DNA from: Candidatus Zemynaea palustris
Lineage (GTDB): Bacteria > Vulcanimicrobiota > Vulcanimicrobiia > Vulcanimicrobiales > Vulcanimicrobiaceae
Assembly: GCA_003134695.1 (NCBI GenBank)
Contig: PLCB01000041.1
Span: 3,589 to 65,277 of the forward strand
DNA length: 61,689 bases
Direction: 5' to 3'
Shown: positions 29,454 to 37,974 of the stretch, one piece after another
Position numbering within the stretch: the stretch's first letter is position 1
Layout: each line of letters starts with the position of its first letter
Program-made: the position numbers and the translations under genes
The notes under the pieces: generated by a model
What the model was told of the DNA's origin: nothing
The model's input: only the letters and a program-made list of their open reading frames with translations
Databases searched by the model: none

Positions 29454-30770
29454 ATGACCGAGCACCTCCCCGAGATCGGGGCGCTGCTGATCCTCATCGT
29501 AGGGTCCGCGTTTTTCTCCGGTTCCGAAGCGGCCTTGATCTCGCTCTCGCGCCTCCACGCGCGAGCGATGGTCGAGCGGGGCGTCAAAGGTGCCGACGTG
29601 GTCGTGCGCCTGCTCGACGATCGCAACCGCCTTCTGACCTCGATCTTGGTCGGCAACACGGTCGTCCTTCTGACCGCCGACTCGCTTGCGACCGCGCTCT
29701 TCATCCGCGCCGGAATACCGCACGCCGCAATCTGGTCGACGCTGGTCATGGCGGTGCTGCTCTTGCTCTTCGGCGAGATCATCCCCAAGACGGTCGCCGT
29801 CGCCGGCAACGAGCGCTGGGCTGTTCGGCTAGCCCCGGTCCTCACTCGAATCGTCTGGCTGCTGACGCCGGTCAACAACGCCTTCCTGTTCGTGACCAAC
29901 GCGATCGTCCGCGTCTTCGGCGTCTCGCCGATCGCGCGCGGTCCGTTCGTCACCGAAGACGACATTCGCAACTTGGTCAACGTGGGCGCCGAACAGAACG
30001 TGCTCGAGGAAGAAGAGCGCGAGATGATCCATTCGATCATCCAGTTCGGCGACACGATCGTGCGCGAAGTGATGACCCCGCGTCTCGACATGGTGGCGAT
30101 TGAGGTCAGTTCCTCCGCTCGGCGTGCCCTCGACCTGATCATTGCCGAAGGTTACTCAAAATTACCGGTCTACGAGGAGACAATCGACAACGTGGTCGGC
30201 GTCGTTCACGACCGCGAACTTTTGGTATCGCTGGCCAACGGCGCGCTGTCGAACACGCGCTTGCGCGACCTGATGCGGCCGATCGTCGTGGTGCCCGAGA
30301 GCAAACGCGTGCTGGAATTGTTGCGCGAGATGCAACGCGGAAAGTTTTCGCTGGCGGTCGTGGTCGACGAATACGGCGGCACGGCAGGCCTGGTGTCGAT
30401 GGAGGATCTGCTCGAAGAGATCGTCGGCGAAATCCGCGACGAGCACGACGAAGGCGAAGAAGAACCGATTCGCGTGATTTCGGACGACGAAGCGGTGATC
30501 GACGCCGGGACGAACATCGAAGACGTCAATGCGCACCTGGGTCTGCACCTTCCGCATGAGGATTTCGAGACGATCGGCGGTTTGACCGTCGGTCTCTTCG
30601 GGCGTCTGCCGCACGACGGAGAAGAGGTCGAGGCCGGCGACGGCGTCCGCCTGAAGATCGACCGTACGCGTGGCCGGCGCATCCTTTCGGTACGGCTGTT
30701 GCGGAACGGAAATCCCGGCGGGGGCCAAACGGCCGAAACCGAACGGACGGCCGATGCCGAACGCGTTTGA
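29454..30770 (+). CDS. CNNM/CorC (HlyC-type) transporter-associated protein
   Basis: 438 residues: DUF21/CNNM membrane domain (GSAFFSGSEAALISLSRLHAR, then NTVVLLTADSLATALF, about 5-190), paired CBS domains (VMTPRLDMVAIE, LRDLMRPIVVVPE, about 205-330) and a C-terminal CorC_HlyC domain (DAGTNIEDVNAHLGL...). The family is tied to magnesium or cobalt efflux and resistance. ATG at 29454. It overlaps the cdd start and ends with a charged tail not seen in all members. Confidence 0.93.
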   Translation: MTEHLPEIGALLILIVGSAFFSGSEAALISLSRLHARAMVERGVKGADVVVRLLDDRNRLLTSILVGNTVVLLTADSLATALFIRAGIPHAAIWSTLVMAVLLLLFGEIIPKTVAVAGNERWAVRLAPVLTRIVWLLTPVNNAFLFVTNAIVRVFGVSPIARGPFVTEDDIRNLVNVGAEQNVLEEEEREMIHSIIQFGDTIVREVMTPRLDMVAIEVSSSARRALDLIIAEGYSKLPVYEETIDNVVGVVHDRELLVSLANGALSNTRLRDLMRPIVVVPESKRVLELLREMQRGKFSLAVVVDEYGGTAGLVSMEDLLEEIVGEIRDEHDEGEEEPIRVISDDEAVIDAGTNIEDVNAHLGLHLPHEDFETIGGLTVGLFGRLPHDGEEVEAGDGVRLKIDRTRGRRILSVRLLRNGNPGGGQTAETERTADAERV

Positions 30771-31149
30771 CGCAGACAAACTGATGGCGGCCGCTCGCGC
30801 GGCGCGCGAGCATTCGTATTCGCCGTATTCGGCGTTCGCGGTCGGAGCGGCGCTCTTGTGCGAAGACGGAACGGTCGTGACGGGCTGCAACGTGGAGAAC
30901 GCCTCCTATTCACTCACCGTTTGCGCCGAGGAAGCGGCCGTCGCAATCGCCGTCTCTCAAGGGAGACGCCGTTTCACCGCGATCGCGATCGCCGGGCCGC
31001 CCGAGGGGGCGACTCCGCCCTGCGGCGGTTGCAGGCAAATTTTGGCAGAGTTTGCGCCGTCGCTGGCCGTGTTATATTCCAGTGGCGCGGAAAGTCACGA
31101 AACCACCTCGCTCGAGACGCTGCTGCCGGCACAATTCGAACTTCCGTGA
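30754..31149 (+). CDS. cdd: Cytidine deaminase
   Basis: 131-residue homotetrameric-type enzyme converting cytidine to uridine. YSPYSAFAVGAALL, the NVENASYSLTVCAE motif (zinc Cys and catalytic Glu, about 46-59) and PPCGGCRQ (two zinc Cys near 88-91) are complete. ATG at 30754 lies within the end of the CNNM gene. Its stop overlaps, as GTGA, the start of a 16-codon mini-ORF that copies the recO N-terminus. Confidence 0.95.
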   Translation: MPNAFDADKLMAAARAAREHSYSPYSAFAVGAALLCEDGTVVTGCNVENASYSLTVCAEEAAVAIAVSQGRRRFTAIAIAGPPEGATPPCGGCRQILAEFAPSLAVLYSSGAESHETTSLETLLPAQFELP

Positions 31150-31196
31150 GCGCGCCGCCGCGCTCGTACAAGACGCGCGCCATCGGGCTGCTGTGA
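31146..31196 (+). CDS. 16-codon mini-ORF duplicating the recO start
   Basis: GTG at 31146 to TGA at 31194-31196 encodes MSAPPRSYKTRAIGLL, nearly the same as the true RecO beginning MSSSPPRSYKTRAIVL. The DNA copies differ at synonymous sites (TAC/TAT, CCG/CCT) and by one inserted codon. Each of the three reading units (cdd, mini-ORF, recO) meets the next through a GTGA overlap. It may be a dead tandem duplication or a coupling leader peptide. Treated as a possible coding unit only. Confidence 0.4.
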   Translation: MSAPPRSYKTRAIGLL

Positions 31197-31948
31197 GCAG
31201 CAGCCCTCCGCGCTCGTATAAGACGCGCGCCATCGTCTTGCGAGCGCGGAACCTCGGTGAAGCCGACAAGATCTTCACGCTGTTCACCGACGCACGTGGT
31301 AAACTCGACGCCGTCGCCAAGGGCGTGCGGCGCGCAAAGAGCCACGTGGCGGGGCGTCTCGAGTTCGCAAGCGAGGCCCATCTGACGATGCATCGTGGAC
31401 GCAATCTCGACATCATCGTCAGCGCCGACATCGCGCGCTCGCGCTTCGCGAGCGTCGTCGATCCGGGCGCGTATGCCACGGCACATCTCCTGGCGGAATT
31501 GGTCGACGCGTTTTGCGAGCCGGATCTCCCGCTAGCCGACGTCTACGCGCTCCTCGGCGGCGCACTCGGTGCGCTTTCAACGGCGCCCAAACCGGCGACC
31601 ATCGTTCCGCGGTTCGAATTGCGTTTGCTGAACGTCCTGGGCTACGCGCCGGCCGGCGATGCGTGCGTTCGCTGCGACGCGCCCCTGAGGAGCGTGTCGG
31701 CGTGGGCGGATCTCGAAGCCGGCGGCCTCGTGTGCGAGCGTTGCCGCCCGTACGGGGCCGACGCGCTAGCGCTCGAGCCCGCCGACGTGGCGAACTTCCA
31801 AGCCTTGGGCGCCGAACGCGGCGGCGCGACGCGCGCGGCGCTGGAAGCGACACCCACCGCCGCGCGCGTGGTGGACGCGTTCGTGAGCTATCATTTGGGG
31901 AAGCGGCCGAAGTCCAAACGACTGCTCGAGGAGCTGTCGCAGCCCTGA
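31193..31948 (+). CDS. recO: DNA repair protein RecO
   Basis: Recombination mediator that loads RecA with RecR on gapped DNA. OB fold at the N-terminus (SYKTRAIVLRARNLGEADKIFTLFTDARGKLDAVAKGVRR), a helical middle and a zinc-finger-like CVRCDAPL ... LVCERCRP. GTG at 31193 gives 251 residues, normal length. In B. subtilis era lies between cdd and recO; here era is absent and a duplicated recO start is found instead. Confidence 0.92.
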   Translation: MSSSPPRSYKTRAIVLRARNLGEADKIFTLFTDARGKLDAVAKGVRRAKSHVAGRLEFASEAHLTMHRGRNLDIIVSADIARSRFASVVDPGAYATAHLLAELVDAFCEPDLPLADVYALLGGALGALSTAPKPATIVPRFELRLLNVLGYAPAGDACVRCDAPLRSVSAWADLEAGGLVCERCRPYGADALALEPADVANFQALGAERGGATRAALEATPTAARVVDAFVSYHLGKRPKSKRLLEELSQP

Positions 31949-32376
31949 TGGCCATTCTCGCGCTCGACGTCGGCGAACGCCGCATCGGCGTCGCGGTGAG
32001 CGATCCGGGCGAATCGTTCGCGCTGCCCCTGCGGACGATCGAGCGCACGCGGCTGCACGACGATCTCGCCGCGATCCTCGAGATCGCGAAGGAGGAGGCC
32101 GCCGGCACGATCGTCGTCGGCGATCCGCTGACGCTGGGCGGCAAGCGAAGCTTCGCGGCGCAAAAGATCGACGAGTTCGTCGCTACGCTGCGACGCGCGT
32201 TCGACGGCACGATCGAGCGCGTCGATGAACGGCTGACGACGGCGCTCGCGACCCGCCAATTGATCGACGTCGACGTCTCGCGTGCTAAGCGGCGCCGCGT
32301 GGTCGATCAACTCGCGGCGGCGTCGATCCTCGAGACATATTTGGGGATGCGGCGGACTCGCAATCGTGGTGACTAA
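31948..32376 (+). CDS. ruvX: Putative Holliday junction resolvase (pre-16S rRNA nuclease) YqgF
   Basis: RNase H-fold protein of 142 residues: ILALDVGERRIGVAVSD at the start with the first catalytic Asp, VVGDPLTLGGKRS, and RVDERLTTALA with the Glu of the second motif. ATG at 31948 overlaps the recO stop by one base (TGATG). Co-transcribed with recO and mltG. Confidence 0.94.
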   Translation: MAILALDVGERRIGVAVSDPGESFALPLRTIERTRLHDDLAAILEIAKEEAAGTIVVGDPLTLGGKRSFAAQKIDEFVATLRRAFDGTIERVDERLTTALATRQLIDVDVSRAKRRRVVDQLAAASILETYLGMRRTRNRGD

Positions 32377-33373
32377 GTTGATCGGCCGGTTCTTGCTGTG
32401 GACCTTCGCCGTCGTCGTGCTGGCCGGCGCGGTCTCTGCCGCCGTCGTGGCCTATCTCTTGTTCGGCGACCGCTCGTTGCCGAAGGTCGAAACGAGCGTT
32501 GTCATTCAGCCTGGCGCGAGCGCCGGCGACGCCGCTCGTGAATTGCAAGCCGCGGGCGTCATCAACTCAGAATTGGGTTTTCGGCTGCTGGCACGCGCCA
32601 AGCATCTCGAGACCGATGTTAAAGCGGGTGAATATCGGTTTGCGCCGCATCTGAGCGACGCCGAGATTCTGGAGCGCGTGACAACCGGCGGCGCACAAGT
32701 TGCCGTGTGGGTGACGATTCCGGAAGGATTCACCGCACGTGAGGTCGCGGCGACGTTGGCCGAGCACAATCTGGGCGACGAGGGTTCCTTGCTCGACTAT
32801 TTTCTCCACACGTCGCTCGATCTCGCTCGCGGCGTGCGGAGCGTCAACCTCGAAGGTTATCTGTTCCCAGACACCTATCTGATGCCGCTCGAAACCACGC
32901 CCGCGGCGCTGGCACGAATCATGACCGACCAGTTCAGAAACGAATTACCCAAAGACTCCGAGGCACGCGCGAAGCGGCTGCATCTCAGCATCCCGCAGAT
33001 CGTCACGCTCGCTTCGCTGATCGAACGCGAAGCGAAAGCCGACGACGAACGCCGCCTGATGGCGGGCGTCTATTACAACCGGTTGGCGAAGAAAATGCCA
33101 CTCGAGGTCGACGCGACGCTCGAATACACGTTCGCGCACCACAAGGACGTGATCACGCGCGCCGACCTTACTCGCGACACGCCCTTCAACACATACCTTC
33201 ATCTCGGCTTGCCGCCGACGCCGATCGCCAACCCGGGCCGGCCGTCGCTGCTGGCGGCGTTCGACCCGCAGAAGTCGGACTATTTGTTCTACGTCTATAA
33301 GGGTAAGGGGCACCACGCATTCGCGCGCACGCTAGAGGAGCACAATGCCAACGTCGCGCGCTACGAGAAGTAA
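32369..33373 (+). CDS. mltG: Endolytic murein transglycosylase
   Basis: Membrane-anchored lytic transglycosylase that cuts nascent glycan strands. One N-terminal membrane helix (about 5-33), a LysM-like region (VVIQPGASAGDAARELQAAGV), then the YceG domain with catalytic Glu in LASLIEREAK (near 218) and LGLPPTPIANPGRPSLLAAF. 334 residues. GTG at 32369 (or 32366) overlaps the ruvX stop. Follows ruvX as in Bacillus yrrK-yrrL. Confidence 0.94.
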   Translation: MTKLIGRFLLWTFAVVVLAGAVSAAVVAYLLFGDRSLPKVETSVVIQPGASAGDAARELQAAGVINSELGFRLLARAKHLETDVKAGEYRFAPHLSDAEILERVTTGGAQVAVWVTIPEGFTAREVAATLAEHNLGDEGSLLDYFLHTSLDLARGVRSVNLEGYLFPDTYLMPLETTPAALARIMTDQFRNELPKDSEARAKRLHLSIPQIVTLASLIEREAKADDERRLMAGVYYNRLAKKMPLEVDATLEYTFAHHKDVITRADLTRDTPFNTYLHLGLPPTPIANPGRPSLLAAFDPQKSDYLFYVYKGKGHHAFARTLEEHNANVARYEK

Positions 33374-33414
33374 CGCACTCCCAAGAACTCGGGCGAGCTC
33401 CCAGGAGGCCGATC

Positions 33415-33708
33415 ATCGACGCTCAGAATGGTAAAGCGAAAGACGTCCCGGAGCAGAACGAGGGCCAGGTCGAACTGCGCGACGTCTTGGTCATCGAGAC
33501 GACCGACGGCCGAAAGCTCGAGTTCGAGGTCATCGGCGTGGTTGAGGACGACGAGCACAACAGCTTCGCGATCGCGTACAGCGAGGCGGAGGATGAGTTT
33601 GTCGTGACCGACGCCAACGGTTCGCTCCTCTCCGACACCGATCTCGCGCAGGAGATCCTGGACGATTTCCGTGACTTGGCGGAAGAATCAGCGCCCGAGG
33701 AAAGCTAG
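33415..33708 (+). CDS. DUF1292 (YrzB-like) protein, apparent ATC start
   Basis: 97-residue acidic protein with the DUF1292 core (VIETTDGRKLEFEVIGVVEDDEHNSFAIAYS) and an acidic C-terminal helix. The first standard in-frame codon is TTG 33487, which would remove the N-terminal strand. Upstream in the same frame there is no ATG or GTG, but a perfect AGGAGG at 33403-33408 is followed six bases later by ATC 33415. ATC therefore looks like the true initiator, as known for infC. YrzB lies beside yrrK and yrrL in Bacillus too. Function unknown. Confidence 0.8.
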   Translation: MDAQNGKAKDVPEQNEGQVELRDVLVIETTDGRKLEFEVIGVVEDDEHNSFAIAYSEAEDEFVVTDANGSLLSDTDLAQEILDDFRDLAEESAPEES

Positions 33709-33716
33709 AGAGCGTA

Positions 33717-34859
33717 GTGTCACGCATTCTCTTTTTGTCGGCGAGCGTCGGCGGCGGCCACACGGCGGCGGCGGCGGCGGTCGAAAGCGCCCTGAGGGAC
33801 GTCGACGGAGAGATCGAGACGCAGACCGTCGACTCGTACAAGTACGCGGCCAGCGTTTTCTCGAAGGTCGTTGCCAACGGCTATATCGGCATGGTCAAGA
33901 ACGTGCCGCAGCTCTATCGCTTCATCTACGATCGAGCCGAACGTTCCCGCGATATTCCGGCGTTCCGTCGCTGGGTCAGTCAATACACCGCCGCGAATCT
34001 TCGGGCACTCGTCAGCGAACGGAAACCGGACCTCGTGGTATGCACGCACGCCTTTCCGTGCGGCGTGATGTCGGAGTACAAGCGCCAATTCGATCCGAGC
34101 CTTCCGGTAGTCGGGATCGTCACCGACTTCGTCGTTCATCCGTTCTGGATCTACAACAACATCGATGCCTACGCGGTCGCGACGCCCGAGATGCGACAGG
34201 CGTTGTTGGCGCGCGGCGTCAAACGCGACCGAATCGTCGTCTCGGGGATCCCGGTCGATCCGCGCTTCGGCCGGCCGCGCCTTCCGCCGGCTGAATTGCG
34301 GGCCGCGCTCGGACTTCCGCAGGACCGGCACATCGTGCTGATGATGGGCGGCGGACTCGGGATCGGTCCGCTCGACCGGATGATCCGCGCGCTCGGCAAG
34401 GTCGACGTCCCACTCGCGGGCGCGATCGTCGTGGGCCGAAACGGCCGTTTAGAGAAGCGCGTCCTCGCCGTCGCCGAGCAGACGGACTATCCGCTGCGGG
34501 TCTTCGGCTTCGTCGACAACGTCTACGATTACATGCACGCGAGCGACGTCTTGTTGACCAAGCCCGGAGGATTGACGTCGTCGGAAGCGCTCTCCGCCGA
34601 GTTGCCGATGGTGCTCGTGAAGCCGCTGCCCGGTCAGGAAGAACGTAACACCCGCTACCTCGTCTCGCGCCACGCCGCGGTGCGCGCCAAGGGCGAGCGA
34701 CAGCTGGCGCAGCTGGTGCGCGAAATCCTCACCTCTTCCGAGCGGCGCTCGCAGCTGCACGACAGCATCGAGGCCCTCCGCCGCCCCGACGCGGCCCGCA
34801 CCGTCGCCGAACGAATTGTCGAGTTACTCGGCGTCAAACGCGCGGTAAGCGCCAAATAA
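33717..34859 (+). CDS. UgtP/MGDG-synthase-type diacylglycerol glycosyltransferase
   Basis: GT28-family enzyme of 380 residues: ILFLSASVGGGHTAAAAA at the N-terminus binds the lipid acceptor, THAFPCGVMSEYK, GIVTDFVVHPFWIYNNIDAYAV, and the donor-binding end LLTKPGGLTSSEALSAELPMVLVKPLPGQEERN. Members glycosylate diacylglycerol, making membrane glycolipids and anchors. MurG is a relative but the N-terminal MGDG motif separates them. GTG at 33717. Its 3' end overlaps the convergent MFS gene by 26 bases. Confidence 0.9.
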   Translation: MSRILFLSASVGGGHTAAAAAVESALRDVDGEIETQTVDSYKYAASVFSKVVANGYIGMVKNVPQLYRFIYDRAERSRDIPAFRRWVSQYTAANLRALVSERKPDLVVCTHAFPCGVMSEYKRQFDPSLPVVGIVTDFVVHPFWIYNNIDAYAVATPEMRQALLARGVKRDRIVVSGIPVDPRFGRPRLPPAELRAALGLPQDRHIVLMMGGGLGIGPLDRMIRALGKVDVPLAGAIVVGRNGRLEKRVLAVAEQTDYPLRVFGFVDNVYDYMHASDVLLTKPGGLTSSEALSAELPMVLVKPLPGQEERNTRYLVSRHAAVRAKGERQLAQLVREILTSSERRSQLHDSIEALRRPDAARTVAERIVELLGVKRAVSAK

Positions 34860-36042
34860 GCGCGGCGCCTACTAGGTACTCGGCGAGGGCGACGACGATC
34901 GCGGCGCGCGGGCCGAGTCCCGGCGCGAGCGCGTCGAAATGCAGCACGAGCGGAAGCGCAGCGATCGGCGCGACGACTTGCGGAATCGTCGTCGCGATGT
35001 TCCAGATGCCCATCGAGGTCGCCATCGTGCCCGGCGGCAGCACGGCCGCTGCGAGAGCGTAGTCGGCGGTGATGAATGCGCCCCAGCCCGCGCCGGCGAG
35101 GACTGCAGCCGCATAGGCCGCCGGCAGCGCGTGCGCAGTGGCCAGAATCGCGAGCGCGAGCGCGACGACGCCGCACGAAAGCGTGACGACGAGCCGCTTG
35201 TCGCGCCCGTCGGTCGGGCGTGCGGCGATCGCGGCGCCGCCCGCAGCGCAGAGCGTGAACGTCAAGAACAACAACGCCGTCTGGGTTTGCGTCGAATCGC
35301 CGCCGATGCTGAGGCTCTCTCGGACGTAGAACAGCAAGAAGCCGAGCAACGTGAAGAAGCCGACGTTGATGAATCCGCGCGAGAAGAGCAGGACGAGGAG
35401 TGCTCGGGTCGGGCTGATCTCGACGGCGTTCTCGTCGGCGACGTCTTCCAGTCGGCGAACGTAGGCATACATGACCGACCACGACGCCGCGAACGGCACG
35501 GCGAGCGCGAACGCGACGAGGCGCAGGTCGTGCACGAAACCGGCGATCAGCAAACCGGCGGCGTTGCCGATCGACTGGTAGACGCTCATCCAGGATGCGG
35601 CGAGGCCGCGCCGCGCGCGCGTGACGAAGTCGGGGATGGCGGCTTGATACGGCGCGATCGCGACGTTCATCCCTACCTGAAGCGTAATGAACGCTGCGAC
35701 GAATTGCGGCCACGTCGGGGCGAGGTAAAACCAAAACAGCGCCGGCATCACGATGACGAGGCCGGCCAGATAGAATTCGCGCCGGTGACCGACGACTCGG
35801 CGCCTCCGGTCGGAGAAGAGGCCGAACGCGAATTGCACGACCGTTGCGACCGCCGCGCCGAGCGGCGCGACGAAGGCGTACGCGCGAATTGCGGCATCGC
35901 CGCCTGCATTGAGATCCGTGGCTCGGCCTTGTAGAGAAACTGCGAGCACCGCGCCCCAGACGAGCTGGAGCCCGAGGTTGAACGCGCAGAGCCGCGCGGG
36001 GCTAAACGTTTGCGGTTCGTTCGAGTGCGTAACGGTAGTCAT
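34834..36042 (-). CDS. MFS transporter (SLC45/sucrose-type layout)
   Basis: 402 residues with about 12 hydrophobic segments. The loop FGLFSDRRRRVVGHRREF between helices 2 and 3 is the MFS signature, and ATMGIWNIATTIPQVVAPI-like sequence near the end (MATSMGIWNIATTIPQ) resembles the sugar:cation symporter branch. ATG at 36042 lies 41 bases inside the nucleotidyltransferase gene. Substrate unknown. Confidence 0.85.
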   Translation of the reverse strand: MTTVTHSNEPQTFSPARLCAFNLGLQLVWGAVLAVSLQGRATDLNAGGDAAIRAYAFVAPLGAAVATVVQFAFGLFSDRRRRVVGHRREFYLAGLVIVMPALFWFYLAPTWPQFVAAFITLQVGMNVAIAPYQAAIPDFVTRARRGLAASWMSVYQSIGNAAGLLIAGFVHDLRLVAFALAVPFAASWSVMYAYVRRLEDVADENAVEISPTRALLVLLFSRGFINVGFFTLLGFLLFYVRESLSIGGDSTQTQTALLFLTFTLCAAGGAAIAARPTDGRDKRLVVTLSCGVVALALAILATAHALPAAYAAAVLAGAGWGAFITADYALAAAVLPPGTMATSMGIWNIATTIPQVVAPIAALPLVLHFDALAPGLGPRAAIVVALAEYLVGAALIWRLPRV

Positions 36043-36739
36043 CCCACGTGTCGATGTCGAAGCAGAGTGCCGGCGAGCAATCGCGCACCGCGCACGCGCG
36101 AACACCGAGCATCCGTGCGGCGTGTCGCTCGACGTGCTCGATACGCAAACGTCCCAGCGCGTAGCGCGCGAGCAGGGCTGGACCGAGCATCGTCGCCATG
36201 CGCCACAAACTCTTGCGTGCGTCGAAGAGCCGCTGCGCGATCGGCAGGACGCGCTCGCCGACGCCCGGCGCAAAGAAAACGACGTTTCCGTTCGCGACGC
36301 GCTCGTTGCCGATCGCGGTGACGTGCGACGGCGCGCCTGGATAGGCCGTTTCGTAGGCGGACTCGCTCGCAAGCGGTAAGGCGACGTCGGCGGTCCGCGC
36401 GCGCTCCGCGAAGGCGCGCAACGTCTCGGCGCTGATGAAGGGCATGTCGCTGGTCATCAAGAGCAGCGGGCGATCGACGGCGGAACAGATCGCGCGCCGT
36501 AGGTTCTCGCGTCCCTGCACGTCTTCGCCGATGATCTCGTCGACGCGTGCGCCGCAGTGCGCCAGGATCTCGTCGCCGCCGACCACCGCGATGCGTTCGG
36601 CGCCGGCGCCGCGGGCGGATTCGATCGCCGCGTCGACCAACGCTTTTCCGGCGACGCGCGCGAGAGCCTTGACCTCGGTGCCGATCGTTTCGGCGAACCT
36701 GCCATCGACACGCCCGCCGGCCGTGATTACCGCGATCAT
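36002..36739 (-). CDS. Nucleotidyltransferase (NTP_transf/MobA-like)
   Basis: 245-residue GT-A-like nucleotidyltransferase: VITAGGRVDGRFAETIGTEVKAL (nucleotide loop and Lys), LVDAAIESARGAGAERIAVVGG, LLLMTSDMPFISAET (metal-binding DMP motif) and CFDIDTWDDYRYAL. MobA and NTP-transferase-3 enzymes attach nucleotides to sugars or molybdopterin; which one is unclear. I start at ATG 36739 because the upstream extension lacks family similarity and crosses into the divergent permease promoter area. Confidence 0.83.
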   Translation of the reverse strand: MIAVITAGGRVDGRFAETIGTEVKALARVAGKALVDAAIESARGAGAERIAVVGGDEILAHCGARVDEIIGEDVQGRENLRRAICSAVDRPLLLMTSDMPFISAETLRAFAERARTADVALPLASESAYETAYPGAPSHVTAIGNERVANGNVVFFAPGVGERVLPIAQRLFDARKSLWRMATMLGPALLARYALGRLRIEHVERHAARMLGVRACAVRDCSPALCFDIDTWDDYRYALERTANV

Positions 36740-36801
36740 TATACGTCCATTTCGATGAGCGAAGGGCTCGGCCCGCCCCCCGGCCAAGCGCGCCACACTA
36801 G

Positions 36802-37974
36802 GTGATACGGCTCGGGCGCAAACATCTCTTCGAAGACCTGCCGCGATTCTTTGCGTCGCTCGGCGGCATCGTCTTTGCGGTGCAATTGGTCGTCGTGCAA
36901 CTCGGAATCTTCTTCGGCTTCGTTCATTCGAGCTCGCTGCTCATCCAAGAATCTCGCGCCGACTTTTGGGCTGCCGCGAAGGAGATGCAGTATCTCGAGA
37001 TCACGCTCCCCGTCCCGTATTCGTGGATTGCCAAGGCGCGCGCCGTCACCGGCGTCGCCGAAGTCCAGCCGATCATCATTCGATCGATCGTCTTCGAGAA
37101 CTCGAACGGGGCGCTCGATTACGGGCGCGTCGTCGGATTCGACCCGGCCGGATCGCTGGTGCACCTCGACGATCATCCCGTCGGGGATCTCCGCGAAATC
37201 GCAAAGCCCGGCGCATTCGCGGCCGACGCCGGCCAACTGTCGTCGCTCGGCGTCTCCGGCATCGGCGCCGAAGGGACGATTCGCACGAAGAAGGCGCACC
37301 TGGTCGCGCTCGTGCACGACACGCAGCCGATCATTTCGCCGACGTTCCTGTACACGTCGCTGCGCAATGCGGTCCTGTGGAGCCCCGCAATGATCGACGA
37401 GTTCGTGCGCGATCCGTTCACGAGCAGTTTCGATATCAATAGCCCGTTGAATTTTGTCTTGGTGAAAGCCAAGCCGGGCGTCGACCTCGTTGCGCTGCGC
37501 GGCGCCCTCGAGCGGGCGCTTCCAAATTCGCGGGTGCTCACCAAGGCGGAGATGATCGACGTAACGCAACGTTTCTGGGTCAAGCGCACGAACGTGGGGT
37601 TCATCCTCGGCCTATGCGCGGCGCTCGGAATCTTGGTCGGGATGGTCGTCGTCGCGCAGATTCTTTACACGTCGGTCAACGAACATATTCGCGAATACGG
37701 GACGCTCAAGGCGCTGGGCATCCCGGACAGGCTGCTCTACGCCTCGATCATCTGGCAGGCGGTGGTCATGGGGCTGATCGGTTTCATCCCCGGCTTGCTG
37801 CTCGGGCTCGCGGTTGCCGGCTACGCGCAGAACGCGCGTGGAATTGCCATCGAAATTACGCTGCCGATCACGCTCGAGGTGCTGGGTCTTTCGATTGCGA
37901 TGTGCGTCGTCGCGGCGGTCTTCGCGGTGCGCCGGGCGATGACGATCGATCCGATGATCGTGTTCAAAGCGTGA
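36802..37974 (+). CDS. ABC transporter permease (FtsX/DevC-like)
   Basis: 390 residues. One N-terminal membrane helix (about 17-42), a long extracytoplasmic MacB/DevC-like domain (about 45-260), then three C-terminal helices (about 275-385) with VNEHIREYGTLKALGIP, the typical coupling-helix region. GTG at 36802. The ATPase gene starts within its stop codon. Works in MacB-type mechanotransmission or export. Confidence 0.88.
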   Translation: MIRLGRKHLFEDLPRFFASLGGIVFAVQLVVVQLGIFFGFVHSSSLLIQESRADFWAAAKEMQYLEITLPVPYSWIAKARAVTGVAEVQPIIIRSIVFENSNGALDYGRVVGFDPAGSLVHLDDHPVGDLREIAKPGAFAADAGQLSSLGVSGIGAEGTIRTKKAHLVALVHDTQPIISPTFLYTSLRNAVLWSPAMIDEFVRDPFTSSFDINSPLNFVLVKAKPGVDLVALRGALERALPNSRVLTKAEMIDVTQRFWVKRTNVGFILGLCAALGILVGMVVVAQILYTSVNEHIREYGTLKALGIPDRLLYASIIWQAVVMGLIGFIPGLLLGLAVAGYAQNARGIAIEITLPITLEVLGLSIAMCVVAAVFAVRRAMTIDPMIVFKA

